A DNA stretch of 64,000 nucleotides from Ruminococcus flavefaciens (GCF_900119075.1 NZ_FPIP01000001.1:1-64000), one strand, 5' to 3'; counted from the first letter of the stretch, positions 52,401 through 64,000 are shown. Numbers and translations: made by a program. Notes: generated by a model not told the origin, from the letters alone.

Positions 52401-52801
52401 ACGTATCAGGCGAGAGAAGAAGCCTCAGCGTAGATGTAAACGGCACAAACGCAGGCAGACTGGACGGACTCTACGCTAACAGGAACGACTGGTCGGGTAT
52501 CGCGGCGGCTGATACTAAGGTAACTCTCAAGGCTGGAAACAACACTATCAAGCTTTACAACGCAAGCGGAAACGGTCCGTCGATAGACCGTATCGCAGTG
52601 GCTATCCCATTTGAGGAGGTCATCGGCGACCTGAATCAGGACGGAGCTTTCAACGTGGCTGACCTTGTTCTCATGCAGAAGTATATCCTCGGCGTTGAGA
52701 CATTCAACAAGGAGCAGGCTAAGATAGCTGATATGAACGGCGACGGTAATATTGATCCGTTTGACCTTGTAAGCTATCGTAAAGCGATAATTAAGAAATA
52801 A
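49433..52801 (+). CDS. GH97 glycosidase with LamG, CBM35 and dockerin modules
   Basis: A 1122-residue secreted enzyme. Signal peptide to about Ala35; LamG-like domain (about 40-262, GFSFSLKFKLDS ... VDDVMMYDYALTAAQAA); GH97 N, catalytic and C domains (about 290-920). TAWSWWSSGGDSP begins the barrel and GVSGVKVDYYES near 686 carries Asp where the retaining alpha-galactosidase branch has its nucleophile, rather than the inverting SusB arrangement. A CBM35-like domain (about 930-1058) and a type I dockerin (about 1062-1122) follow. AAAGGAGG precedes the ATG. Likely removes alpha-galactose from plant polymers at the cell surface. Confidence 0.93.
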   Translation: MRENLIKRAVGTAAALCVMAQSFSGIVPKQFTADAAVSYYNAKVANQGSGEGTAVIKGSDASVVYDSELRSNVLDLHGSGFGSGWLQLPAMFEKGCDKGFSFSLKFKLDSGAGNYTRLYQFSPVPFGAGAAPSYSSPDISVDLKDKKAYRTSVFVGKGTTTENDEKHRAIFDIETAPDSGKWHELTAVYSPESAEFYMDGKLLGKGESDTLSATMNSLFSEGALPSYTYNSIGHSVYSDDDIMACVDDVMMYDYALTAAQAAKLPDDPQYRYTFEPDTITEGEAVPDEETATARDGTALTSIPEYETVSPDGTLVTKFWKDARGSYYYSVRKQSHGTWGNVIEPSKLGIVTTTEDLSSGFSQTAPAAVSVEHDETYNMPYGKHTKIRDNYKEISFPLKKGNSTLTVYFRVYDDGMGFRYALDHGATIKEETSQVIFPSKSKFWGNWPNATYEWDMVELPRDRANETNATYSCPYTGVINDKYWVTVTEASVFNEDNPYCAGSLQFIGNYHSLRFKGGVKVSGISMGSAFHTPWRAVVIGDSLDQMSSSDLILNLNPPSVIEDTSWIRPGKTAWSWWSSGGDSPVEYHTQKDYIDFAADNGWDFVCLDFGWALWDDSEAKVKELCDYASKKGIGIYLWYGVNNKGHSGYKDSKGNPAYPYYSLLDEATIVREFKRIRGLGVSGVKVDYYESDTQETMKQMNLCAKIAAENHLMVLFHGCTIPRGESRTYPNIVSFEAVNGTEYYKWFEAPALANRVSYTFTRNVVGSADFTPTGIPIYGIKATAGFALADVVTIESGIQHFAHSVYTYQGNKALPFLNDVPVAWDDMKVLDGYPMQFNVTARRSGSNWYVGASTLSARKVSVKLSELVDDDGTYTAYIFGDNKDGSEIEVRIIRDLTKDSVIEENLLANGGFAMKITKSGMKLTTPYSNFKFYEAEKAKITGKASITSGKQGKYSSGSAYVGYIGGGADNAVTFENVNVDKAGEYTLRIYYVSGERRSLSVDVNGTNAGRLDGLYANRNDWSGIAAADTKVTLKAGNNTIKLYNASGNGPSIDRIAVAIPFEEVIGDLNQDGAFNVADLVLMQKYILGVETFNKEQAKIADMNGDGNIDPFDLVSYRKAIIKK

Positions 52802-52860
52802 GAACTAAGAGCTAAGAACTAAGATTTAGGGGGCGATTTTACATCGCCCCCATTTTTTTA
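52802..52860 (+). terminator. Low-complexity run and terminator after GH97
   Basis: GAACTAAGAGCTAAGAACTA (52802-) then GGGGGCGAT / ATCGCCCCC stem with TTTAC-type loop and ATTTTTTT (to 52860). Confidence 0.8.
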
Positions 52861-52893
52861 TCAGCCCATTAAAGCTTAACCGAGTACCGATCA

Positions 52894-52927
52894 TAAAAAA
52901 AGAGCCATGACAAGTCGTCATGGCTCT
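52894..52927 (-). terminator. Terminator of GH2 gene
   Basis: Minus strand AGAGCCATGAC / GTCATGGCTCT with GACTT-type loop then TTTTTT. Confidence 0.9.
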
Positions 52928-52937
52928 GTCTGTTTAA

Positions 52938-57278
<4,341 letters not shown>

Positions 57279-57341
57279 TTAATTCCCCTGATATGTGTGT
57301 TATTTCTAATTATCCTATGTTGATAATTACCTATTATGTTT

Positions 57342-57370
57342 AATATAGCACAAATATGAACAAATTGCAA
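57342..57370 (-). promoter_or_regulatory. Promoter of GH2 gene
   Basis: Minus strand TTGCAA (57370-57365), 17 bp, TGC-TATATT (57347-57342). Confidence 0.68.
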
Positions 57371-57433
57371 CTGTTTTTTTACGGAATATGTCGAAAAAAT
57401 ATATGTTTGTGATTTTTTGTGCAGAATATTACC

Positions 57434-57472
57434 AAAAAGCCCCTTCTCAGTGCAAGAGAAGAGGCTTTTTTC
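57434..57472. terminator. Terminator of alarmone synthetase gene
   Basis: AAAAAGCCCCTTCTC / GAGAAGAGGCTTTTTT, overlapping the stop at 57471; A and T runs on both sides make it usable both ways. Confidence 0.85.
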
Positions 57473-58166
57473 AGTCGTGTTCAATTATATTTTTGATTGC
57501 CTGCATACGGATATCCCACTGTGCGCTCTGGTCAGCACATTTTTTCAGGTCGTCCGTCAGCATATCCAGCTTATACTGGGGCAGGTCTTTCTTATAGCGG
57601 AGCTTGTGCTCGAGACTTGCCCAGAAGTCCATGGCGATAGTTCGGAGCTGTACCTCTGCTTTCACGAGGCGCTTCTCGTTTTCAAGGAAGATAGGCACCT
57701 CAACGATAAGGTGAAGGCTTCTGTAGCCGTTGGGCTTGGGGTTCTCTATGTAGTCCTTTTTCTTGATGAGGAAGATGTCGTCCTGCTGCAAAAAGCAGTC
57801 TGCAAGGCGGTAGATGTCCTGCACGAATGAACAGACTACACGTATGCCTGCGATATCGAAAATGGTGCTCTCGATAGCTTCAAGGTTGCGCGGTATGTTG
57901 TGTGATATTATCTTGCGGTAAATGCTTCCGTAGCTCTTTATACGGGACTGTATGAACTCTATGGGATTGCTCTCACCGTTTATTGAGAACTGCTCGTTGA
58001 GTACGCGGAACTTGGTCTCAATCTCCATTATTGCGCACTTGTAATACGTGAAGAACTGCTGCATGGGGATAAGGTTGTTTTCTACTGCGCGGAGGAACTC
58101 CGACTCTGTCATATCGCTGTCCGCAAGCTTGCGCAGGGACAGTGCGGCGTTATTGTTTATGTTCAT
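57471..58166 (-). CDS. Small alarmone synthetase (RelQ/SasB-like GTP pyrophosphokinase)
   Basis: A 231-residue single-domain (p)ppGpp synthetase. FDIAGIRVVCSFVQDIY, KPNGYRSLHLIVEVP and AEVQLRTIAMDFWASLEHK are RelA/SpoT synthetase motifs; no hydrolase, TGS or ACT domains are present. It makes ppGpp or pGpp from ATP and GTP/GDP under stress. AGGAGA precedes the ATG. Single gene, divergent from the GyrI-like gene. Confidence 0.93.
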   Translation of the reverse strand: MNINNNAALSLRKLADSDMTESEFLRAVENNLIPMQQFFTYYKCAIMEIETKFRVLNEQFSINGESNPIEFIQSRIKSYGSIYRKIISHNIPRNLEAIESTIFDIAGIRVVCSFVQDIYRLADCFLQQDDIFLIKKKDYIENPKPNGYRSLHLIVEVPIFLENEKRLVKAEVQLRTIAMDFWASLEHKLRYKKDLPQYKLDMLTDDLKKCADQSAQWDIRMQAIKNIIEHD

Positions 58167-58196
58167 GGAAATCTCCTGTTTTTCAATATTACTTGT

Positions 58197-58225
58197 ATTA
58201 TAGCATTTATATCACGAAAGGTCAA
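58197..58225 (-). promoter_or_regulatory. Promoter of alarmone synthetase gene
   Basis: Minus strand TTGACC (58225-58220), 17 bp, TGC-TATAAT (58202-58197). Confidence 0.75.
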
Positions 58226-58249
58226 TCGCTTTTTGGAAGTTTCCCCTGA

Positions 58250-58278
58250 TTGACACAGAATTGGTACTGTGATATACT
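58250..58278 (+). promoter_or_regulatory. Promoter of GyrI-like gene
   Basis: TTGACA (58250-58255), 17 bp, TATACT (58273-58278). Confidence 0.75.
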
Positions 58279-58307
58279 GATATCATATTTATGAAAGGAG
58301 CACGGTC

Positions 58308-58937
58308 ATGGCATTTGATTACAAAAAAGAGTACAAGGAATACTACTTACCAAAGAACAAACCACAGATAGTGGATATACCGTCCATGAACTTCATTGCT
58401 GTCCGCGGAAAGGGCGATCCCAACGAGGAGGGCGGCGAGTATAAGCAGGCTCTGGAGCTTCTCTACGGCATTGCCTATACTATCAAGATGAGCAAAAAGA
58501 CCGACTACCGTATCGAGGGCTATTTCGACTATGTTGTGCCGCCGCTGGAGGGCTTCTGGGAGCAGGATGGCAAAGTCGGTATCGACTACAGCCGCAAGAG
58601 CGACCTGAAATGGACGGCTATGATAAGAGTGCCAGATTTTGTTACAAAAGCCGACTTCGACTGGGCTGTGGCGCAGGCGACAGAGAAGAAAAAGCTTGAT
58701 TTCTCAAAGGTGGAGTTCATCACTGTGGAGGAGGGGCTCTGCGTTCAGTGTATGCACATGGGCTCATATGACGACGAGCCTGCAACCGTTGCACTTATGG
58801 ACAGCTATGCGGAGTCTATGGGCTATGATATTGACATAACTCCTCAGCGTCAGCACCATGAGATATACCTTTCAGATCCAAGAAAAACAGCTTCCGAAAA
58901 GCTGAAAACAGTTATACGGCACCCTGTTAAAAAGTGA
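58308..58937 (+). CDS. GyrI-like small-molecule-binding protein
   Basis: A 209-residue cytoplasmic protein of the GyrI-like (SOUL/Rob-ligand-domain) type. IVDIPSMNFIAVRGKGDPN is the typical N terminus, with EGFWEQDG and GLCVQCMHMGSYDDEPAT further on. Such proteins bind lipophilic toxic molecules or act as hydrolases (cyclopropanoid ester hydrolases). AAAGGAG precedes the ATG. It lies just upstream of a MerR/TipAS-type drug-sensing regulator on the same strand, which suggests a drug-response pair. Confidence 0.87.
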   Translation: MAFDYKKEYKEYYLPKNKPQIVDIPSMNFIAVRGKGDPNEEGGEYKQALELLYGIAYTIKMSKKTDYRIEGYFDYVVPPLEGFWEQDGKVGIDYSRKSDLKWTAMIRVPDFVTKADFDWAVAQATEKKKLDFSKVEFITVEEGLCVQCMHMGSYDDEPATVALMDSYAESMGYDIDITPQRQHHEIYLSDPRKTASEKLKTVIRHPVKK

Positions 58938-59005
58938 TAATAATGTAATGTTGTACAAATCGTTTCTGCGATTTTTGTAACTTCTTACAAAGATAAAAAA
59001 TGCTA

Positions 59006-59036
59006 TTGACTCTCACGTTACGTCATGGTCTATACT
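59006..59036 (+). promoter_or_regulatory. MerR-type 19-bp-spacer promoter
   Basis: TTGACT (59006-59011), 19-bp spacer CTCACGTTACGTCATGGTC (59012-59030), TATACT (59031-59036). The overlong spacer with a partial dyad around CACGTTACGT is the hallmark of promoters activated by MerR-family proteins; the gene behind it encodes one, implying autoregulation. Confidence 0.82.
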
Positions 59037-59062
59037 GAAATCACACGAGAGGAGTGGTAAAC

Positions 59063-59791
59063 ATGATGACGGTCAAGCAGGTAAGCGAGCTTACGGGAGT
59101 GAGTATACGCACTCTCCGATATTACGACGAGATAGGGCTTCTGCCCCCTGCGTCACATAGCGAGGGCGGCTACAGGCTGTATGACGATACGGCGCTGGAA
59201 CGGCTCCAGCAGATATTGCTTTTTCGCGAACTGGAGTTTCCGCTCAAGGATATAGTGCGCATAGTGAGCAGTCCCGATTTCGACCGCAAAAAGGCTCTGG
59301 AGCAGCAGATAGAGCTCCTTGAACTGAAAAAACAGCACCTTGAGAACCTCATCAGCTTCGCTCGCGGAATAAAATTATTAGGAGTGAGAGCAGTGAATTT
59401 TTCAGCATTTGACACATCAAAGCTTGATGAATACGCAAAAAGAGCAAAGGAACAGTGGGGGAATACTCCCGAATATAAAGAGCTCAAGGAAAAGGAGAGC
59501 AAGCGTACTCCTGAGGAGGAGCAGCAGCTCATAGAGCGCTTCATGTCGCTGTTTGCGGAGTTCGGAGAGCTGAAAAGCGGAAGTCCTGAAAGCTCAGAGG
59601 CGCAGGCAATGGTGAAGAAGCTTCAGAGCTTCATAACCGAGCACCTTTATACCTGCACGGATAAGATACTGGCAGGACTTGGGAAGATGTACGCAGGCGG
59701 CGGAGAGATATCCGAGAATATCGACAAGGTCGGCGGCAAGGGTACTGCGGATTTCGCAGCGGCGGCTATCGAAGTATACTGCGGTAAATAA
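59063..59791 (+). CDS. MerR family regulator with TipAS-like domain
   Basis: A 242-residue regulator. Residues 1-70 are the MerR helix-turn-helix and wing (MTVKQVSELTGVSIRTLRYYDEIGLLPP), 75-110 a dimerisation coiled coil, and 120-242 a TipAS-like antibiotic-recognition domain (EEEQQLIERFMSLFAEFGEL ... ENIDKVGGKGTADFAAAAIE). It should bend its 19-bp-spacer promoter into an active shape when bound to a drug. ATG 59063 is 8 bp from GAGAGGAG. Target drug unknown; thiopeptides are ligands of TipA itself. Confidence 0.93.
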   Translation: MMTVKQVSELTGVSIRTLRYYDEIGLLPPASHSEGGYRLYDDTALERLQQILLFRELEFPLKDIVRIVSSPDFDRKKALEQQIELLELKKQHLENLISFARGIKLLGVRAVNFSAFDTSKLDEYAKRAKEQWGNTPEYKELKEKESKRTPEEEQQLIERFMSLFAEFGELKSGSPESSEAQAMVKKLQSFITEHLYTCTDKILAGLGKMYAGGGEISENIDKVGGKGTADFAAAAIEVYCGK

Positions 59792-59957
59792 GTAGGGGCG
59801 GATATTATCCGCCCGTGATAACGAATTTATGAAAAACGGAGCATAATTGCTCCGTTTTTGTTTTGTAGGGGCGGCGTTCCGCCGCCAGTTATTCCCGTTG
59901 TAAATAAAAAACAATGTGCGCCCCTACAATCTTAGTTCTTAGCTCTTAGTTCTACAA
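59792..59957. repeat. Palindromes flanking a terminator
   Basis: A gene-free stretch with GTAGGGGCGGATATTATCCG... directly after the MerR stop (59792-59815), an intrinsic terminator (59832-59863), a paired TGTAGGGG unit (59864-59928), and a CTTAGTTCTTAGCTCTTAG run to 59954. From 59958 to 60061 only AT-rich sequence precedes the PL11 promoter. Confidence 0.75.
59832..59863 (+). terminator. Intrinsic terminator after MerR gene
   Basis: AAAAACGGAGCA / TGCTCCGTTTTT stem then GTTTTG. Confidence 0.85.
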
Positions 59958-60061
59958 TCTAAGGTGACATATTGTGTCATAGAATCTTAAATTTTACTGC
60001 ATTATTTTACATAGCTATCGCAATTGTAGACAAAAAAGTAGTAAAAAGATACAATAAATCA

Positions 60062-60090
60062 TTGCCAAATTATGAATAATCATGTATAAT
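60062..60090 (+). promoter_or_regulatory. Promoter of PL11 gene
   Basis: TTGCCA (60062-60067), 17 bp, TATAAT (60085-60090). The leader has a GGGAC-TTCT-GTCCC hairpin. Confidence 0.75.
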
Positions 60091-60151
60091 AATATGGATA
60101 GGGGACTTCTGTCCCAAAATAGTGATAAAAAATACACAGGGGGAATTGAAA

Positions 60152-62938
60152 ATGAACCTAAAGCTTAAAAAAATCGCGGCTGCTGCTGCCTCTCTCGCAG
60201 TTGCTGCAAGTTCAAGCCTCAGCATGAGCACCTCTCTCATAGCTGACGCCGCTTACGGAAACGGCGGCAACGGTACGGCTATCATGGAGTACCTCGACCG
60301 CGGAATCTACGCTATCAAGTCGGGCAACGGAATGTTCATCAGCTGGCGCTTCAACGCCAACGACAAGGACGACGCTGAGTTTCAGCTCTTCCGCGATGAC
60401 CAGCTCATCTACACCAGCAAGGCTGGCGAGGCTACAAATTACTGGGATGCAAGCGGCAATTCAAGCTCAAAGTACCGTGTTGATACTCTTGTGAACGGAA
60501 ATGTGGTCAGCTCAGAGGACTGCCGCTTCACATCGGGCAGCAATTACTTCGATATACCTCTTGATGTTCCGAGAGGCGGAACTATCAACGGTGAAGCCTA
60601 CACCTATTCGCCCAATGACTGCTGTGCAGGCGACGTTGACGGTGACGGTCAGTATGAGATATTTGTAAAGTGGGATCCTTCAAACTCAAAGGATAACTCC
60701 CAGACGCACAATCCCGATAAGGGTATTCAGGGCTTTACAGGCAACGTCTATATCGACTGCTACACCCTCACCGGAAAGAAGCTCTGGCGCATAGACATGG
60801 GCAAGAATATCCGCGCAGGTCAGCATTATACACAAATGGCTGTTGCAGACTTTGACTGCGACGGCAAGGCAGAGCTTGTTACCAAGACCTGCGACGGTAC
60901 TGTTGACGGCAGGGGACAGATCATCGGAAACGGCAGTGCCAACTATCTGGACAGTGCAGGTACTGTTCTGAAGGGGCCTGAGTATATGACTCTCTTTGAG
61001 GGTGCAACAGGTGCAGCTCTCGATACTATCGATTTTCCTGTACCGAGAGGTGATGCTACAAGCAATACCGCAAAGTCCACATGGGGCGATAACTACGGAA
61101 ACCGCTGTGAGCGCTACAACTGTGCTATCGCTTATCTCGACGGAGTTCATCCTTCTGTTGTCTACGGCAGAGGTTACTATACAAGACTTACTCTTTCTGC
61201 TGTTGACGTTAAGGACGGCAAGCTTGTCAAGAAGTGGGTATACGATACGGGCTTCAACAAGAACGACCCTGCTTACGGCTGCGGAAACCACAACGTAATG
61301 GTTGCGGATTTCGATAACGACGGCAGACAGGAAGTCTGCATGGGCGCAAGCTGTATAGACGATAACGGAAAGCTTCTCTGGTCTACAAAGCTGCTCCACG
61401 GTGATGCTATGCACATTGGCGACCTCGACCCTAACCGCGAAGGTATAGAGGTGTTCCTTTGCCACGAGGACGGAAAGTACGGTATCTCTCTCGTTGACGG
61501 AAAGAACGGAAGTATCATCTGGCATTACGACGGCGACAAGGATACAGGACGCTGCTGCGCTGACAATATCGTTGCAGGAAACAGCGGTGCGGAGTTCTGG
61601 GGCTCAAGACCTGCCAATGCAGTATTTGACGTTTCAGGCAAGCAGATAGGCAACAAGTGGCCTTCCACAAACTTCCTTATCTACTGGGACGGCGATCTGG
61701 AGCGTGAGCTTCTTGACAATATCACTATTACAGACGGTGCGGCAATAAACAACTATCCGACAATTTTCACAGCTACAGGCTGTGCTTCAAACAACGGCAC
61801 AAAGGCTGTTCCTTGTCTTACAGCCGACCTTTTCGGCGACTGGCGCGAGGAGCTTGTTCTCGGGACTGAGGATAACTCAAAGCTCCGCGTATGGTGCACA
61901 AATACAGAGACCAAGTACCGCATAACAACTCTCATGCACGATATGCAGTACCGTATGCAGTGCGGCTGTCAGCAGTCCTCATACAATCAGCCTCCTCACC
62001 CAAGCTTCTATCTCGGCACAGAGGCGCAGCTTCCTGCAAGACCTAACGTAAAGCTGAACAATACTCCTCCCGAGCCTGTAAACGGCAAGCTGGTGAAGAA
62101 TTTCCTTGTTAAGGACAACGCTAACTCGGGCTCATGGAAGCTTATGGAGTCCAACAAGACAGGCGGTCCTATTTACGGCGACAGAGACTTTACATATACA
62201 TCTCTGCCTTCCGAGCTTGAAAACTGCGAGTACATCATGACAGCCTGCAACTCCAAGAATACAGACGCTGATCTTGCTGAGTTCACAACAGCTGACAAGT
62301 GCGAGGTATTCGTTCTCGTCGATACCCGTGAGGAGGAGGCTAATCTCGTTCCCTCATGGCTCAGCGACTACACAAAGACAGCTCTTACAGCTAAATCAAG
62401 CAATGAAGTAATCTTCTCGGTATACAAGAAGAAATTCGAGGCTGGTCAGAAGGTAGTTCTCGGAACCAACGGCATGACAGGAAACGTTATCAATTACACT
62501 GCTTTTGTCAAGGCTCCCGAGGTAGTTACAACAACTACTACCACAACTACAACCACTACTACGACCACAACAACTACAACAGAGAGCACGACTACAACAA
62601 CTGAGACTACTACAACTACAACTTCCACAACAACATCGACTACAACTGTTACAGAGCCGATAACCACAACTACCACAAACGGCGATGTTACAGTAAAGAA
62701 ATACGGCGACGCCAACTGCGACGGCGAAGTTGATATGTCCGACGTAGTTCTCATAATGCAGAGCCTTGCAAATCCTAATAAGTACGCTTTAGGCGGCTCT
62801 GACGAGAAGGCAATAACCGCTCAGGGACTTGCAAACGCAGACGTTGCCGACCGCGGCAACGGCGTAACAGCAGGCGACGCGCTCCGCATACAGGAATATC
62901 TCCTGAAAAAGATAGCAAGCCTTGAACCGAATAACTGA
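60152..62938 (+). CDS. PL11 rhamnogalacturonan lyase with dockerin
   Basis: A 928-residue secreted lyase. The start is ATG 60152 behind AGGGGGA; the GTG at 60122 lies upstream of that site. Signal peptide to about Ala33. PL11 beta-propeller at about 35-640: MEYLDRGIYAIKSGNGMFIS, DVDGDGQYEIFVKWDPSN, VADFDCDGKAELVTKTCDG, CGNHNVMVADFDNDGRQEV, LTADLFGDWREELVLG. A 140-residue unassigned domain, a Thr-rich linker (790-845) and a long-insert dockerin (from about 850) follow. It cuts the rhamnogalacturonan-I backbone by beta-elimination, fitting GH2 and GH97 nearby for side chains. Confidence 0.95.
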   Translation: MNLKLKKIAAAAASLAVAASSSLSMSTSLIADAAYGNGGNGTAIMEYLDRGIYAIKSGNGMFISWRFNANDKDDAEFQLFRDDQLIYTSKAGEATNYWDASGNSSSKYRVDTLVNGNVVSSEDCRFTSGSNYFDIPLDVPRGGTINGEAYTYSPNDCCAGDVDGDGQYEIFVKWDPSNSKDNSQTHNPDKGIQGFTGNVYIDCYTLTGKKLWRIDMGKNIRAGQHYTQMAVADFDCDGKAELVTKTCDGTVDGRGQIIGNGSANYLDSAGTVLKGPEYMTLFEGATGAALDTIDFPVPRGDATSNTAKSTWGDNYGNRCERYNCAIAYLDGVHPSVVYGRGYYTRLTLSAVDVKDGKLVKKWVYDTGFNKNDPAYGCGNHNVMVADFDNDGRQEVCMGASCIDDNGKLLWSTKLLHGDAMHIGDLDPNREGIEVFLCHEDGKYGISLVDGKNGSIIWHYDGDKDTGRCCADNIVAGNSGAEFWGSRPANAVFDVSGKQIGNKWPSTNFLIYWDGDLERELLDNITITDGAAINNYPTIFTATGCASNNGTKAVPCLTADLFGDWREELVLGTEDNSKLRVWCTNTETKYRITTLMHDMQYRMQCGCQQSSYNQPPHPSFYLGTEAQLPARPNVKLNNTPPEPVNGKLVKNFLVKDNANSGSWKLMESNKTGGPIYGDRDFTYTSLPSELENCEYIMTACNSKNTDADLAEFTTADKCEVFVLVDTREEEANLVPSWLSDYTKTALTAKSSNEVIFSVYKKKFEAGQKVVLGTNGMTGNVINYTAFVKAPEVVTTTTTTTTTTTTTTTTTTESTTTTTETTTTTTSTTTSTTTVTEPITTTTTNGDVTVKKYGDANCDGEVDMSDVVLIMQSLANPNKYALGGSDEKAITAQGLANADVADRGNGVTAGDALRIQEYLLKKIASLEPNN

Positions 62939-62947
62939 GTAATAAAA

Positions 62948-63248
62948 AAGCTCGGAATTCTTAACCGCAATACTTATATAGAAACTTATAGTTAATTATG
63001 GGGGAAACCTTTCTGAGGAAAGCGTTTCCCCCATACCCCTTTCCAAAGACTTTTATCTGGTTTTTTCGCAGATAGGGCGCTTCTTAAATAAAAAAAGACC
63101 TGCAAAAATGCAGGTGCGCCCTATCTGTGAAAAAACAAAACGAAAGTTTTAGGGAGAGAGTTTGAGAGAAGCCCCTTTTTCAAAAGGGGTTCTCTCAATA
63201 ATAAGCATAAAATTTCTGTATAAGTATCATGGTTAGGATTTCGGGCTT
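62948..63248. mobile_element. MITE-like structured element, copy 2
   Basis: A 301-bp near-copy of the element at 15841-16139 in the same orientation. The core from TTAATTATGGGGGAAACC to GGGGTTCTCTCAATAATAA is almost identical; differences lie mostly in the terminal repeats and the right arm of the first hairpin, where pairing is kept. Ends AAGCTCGGAATTCTTAACC and GGTTAGGATTTCGGGCTT. No ORF. It begins 9 bp after the PL11 stop and ends 3 bp before the stop of the next (minus-strand) gene, so it fills the whole gap. Confidence 0.75.
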
Positions 63249-63251
63249 GTT

Positions 63252-64000
63252 TTATTCATTTGGGAATTTCATTCCCCACTGTTTTCTGCATTTGTCCATT
63301 ATCTTCATGACTTCAATAGTATCGCTGTGTGGGACAAGCGTACTTTCAAGAAGCCCTGCTTCAAGACAGCGATGTACCTCGTCAACCTCGTACTCATAGC
63401 CGTTTATCTCGTCCTTGTACACGAAGCGCTCGACCTCGTTTCCGCGGCGGTCAAAGAGAACTCCCTCGTCGGTGCAGTGGAACCAGTTGCCGAGAGTGAT
63501 GAAGCCCTTGCTTCCCGATATAATGGCATTGTTGCGGAGCTGTATCTCAAAGCCGTTGTCTGCAGATACGAAAGCGCCGCTCTTATAGCGGAGCATGATA
63601 GAATTGCTCATATCAAAGCCGTTCATCATGTGGGCGGAGCTTATTATCTCGTCAGGCATACCCAGCAGGTCATGTGCAAGAGTGAGCGGATATATGCCGA
63701 GGTCAAGGAGACAGCCGCCGCCGCAGTCTGCGCGGAAAAGCCTGTCGTTCTCGTCATAGGTGATAAAGTTGCTGAAATCAGCCTTGATGTACTCTATGTC
63801 TCCGATAAGTCCCGAAGCTATCCATTCTTTCATCTTGCGGTAAACGGGACGGCATTTCATCCACATAGCCTCCATGAAGAAAACGCCCTTTGCCTTAGCA
63901 AGCGCAAGAAGCTCCTCGGTCTGTGCCGCATTGAGAGTAAGGGACTTTTCGCAGAGTACGTTCTTTCCGTGTTCTATGCAGAGCTTAGCGTCTGCGAAAT
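63252..64000 (-). CDS. Gfo/Idh/MocA family oxidoreductase (5' end outside window)
   Basis: The reading frame is open from the stop at 63252 to the right edge, so the N-terminal NAD(P)-binding Rossmann half begins beyond position 64000. Visible near the edge are HGKNVLCEKSLTLNAAQTEE, matching the EKP-type motif with Ser in place of Pro, and FFMEAMWMKCRPVYRKM. The middle part has the GGGCLLDLGIYPLTLAHDL signature of the C-terminal domain. Such enzymes oxidise or reduce sugars and sugar alcohols or trans-dihydrodiols. It may act on sugars from the nearby pectin enzymes, but it lies on the opposite strand. Confidence 0.9.
   Translation of the reverse strand, partial: FADAKLCIEHGKNVLCEKSLTLNAAQTEELLALAKAKGVFFMEAMWMKCRPVYRKMKEWIASGLIGDIEYIKADFSNFITYDENDRLFRADCGGGCLLDLGIYPLTLAHDLLGMPDEIISSAHMMNGFDMSNSIMLRYKSGAFVSADNGFEIQLRNNAIISGSKGFITLGNWFHCTDEGVLFDRRGNEVERFVYKDEINGYEYEVDEVHRCLEAGLLESTLVPHSDTIEVMKIMDKCRKQWGMKFPNE

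Noticed and set aside
62494..62754. Minus-strand open frame encoding a valine-rich protein opposite the PL11 linker
   Set aside because: It is the mirror of the ACN threonine repeat (GTN read backwards), has no ribosome site and lies wholly inside the PL11 gene.

Overview
The window looks like a chromosomal piece of a Ruminococcus-type anaerobic Firmicute (Oscillospiraceae, in the R. flavefaciens / R. albus neighbourhood). The reasons are: four secreted or cell-wall enzymes carrying C-terminal dockerin modules (M23 peptidase, GH97, GH2, PL11), Gram-positive ribosome binding sites, sigma-A promoters of the TTGACA-17-TATAAT type, many with a TGn extension, and Ser/Thr-rich linkers. Species cannot be named from the sequence alone. 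Gene content is mostly housekeeping and polysaccharide-use genes. No prophage, transposase, CRISPR array or rRNA was seen.

Layout. 1-4.6 kb: a cluster of peptidoglycan-binding proteins (three without signal peptides, then two small secreted proteins with their own promoters and terminators). 4.7-10.3 kb: gltX, a MetRS-like synthetase with an altered KMSKS loop, cysK, and a flavin-type oxidase-fold protein. 10.3-15.7 kb: MATE exporter, DUF1015 protein, Maf, second MATE exporter. 15.7-18.4 kb: palindromic repeats, a 299-bp structured element, a cytoplasmic GH13-DUF1653 fusion and an HD-domain protein. 18.5-21.8 kb: guaA, a two-copy 107-bp tandem repeat, tRNA-Ala(CGC), tRNA-Leu(CAA), an amidohydrolase. 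21.9-26.5 kb: GH25 lipoprotein, a highly structured intergenic region ahead of an AraC regulator, and a GGDEF/EAL protein. 26.7-30.8 kb: aroB-aroA-aroC-DUF4364 operon. 30.9-35.6 kb: patatin phospholipase, BirA-box-controlled bioY, CtpE-like P-type ATPase, HMA-domain protein. 35.7-42.1 kb: M23-SH3-dockerin protein, thioesterase, cardiolipin synthase, GNAT, and a LacI-sensor/GGDEF fusion. 42.5-49.2 kb: GH16 and GH3 lipoproteins, radA, two small proteins. 49.3-62.9 kb: the dockerin glycosidases GH97 and GH2 (convergent), a small alarmone synthetase, a GyrI-like protein, an autoregulated MerR/TipAS regulator, and the PL11 rhamnogalacturonan lyase. 63-64 kb: second copy of the structured element and a truncated Gfo/Idh/MocA oxidoreductase.

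How genes work together. GH2, GH97 and PL11 fit secreted breakdown of rhamnogalacturonan-I/galactan-type pectin, probably docked to a cell-surface scaffold. GH16 and GH3 lipoproteins act at the membrane face. GH13 acts inside the cell. Two distinct dockerin classes occur, suggesting two cohesin specificities. c-di-GMP is represented by one probable synthase fused to a sugar-binding sensor and one probable phosphodiesterase.

The most unusual material is intergenic. A 300-bp element occurs twice, with terminal inverted repeats and three internal hairpins, and the differences between copies preserve pairing. A family of short palindromes with TGTAGGGG/CCCCTACA ends occurs at least six times as paired units. 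A modular palindromic mosaic occurs four times. A separate 250-bp nested palindrome follows the M23 gene, and a densely structured region lies ahead of the AraC gene.
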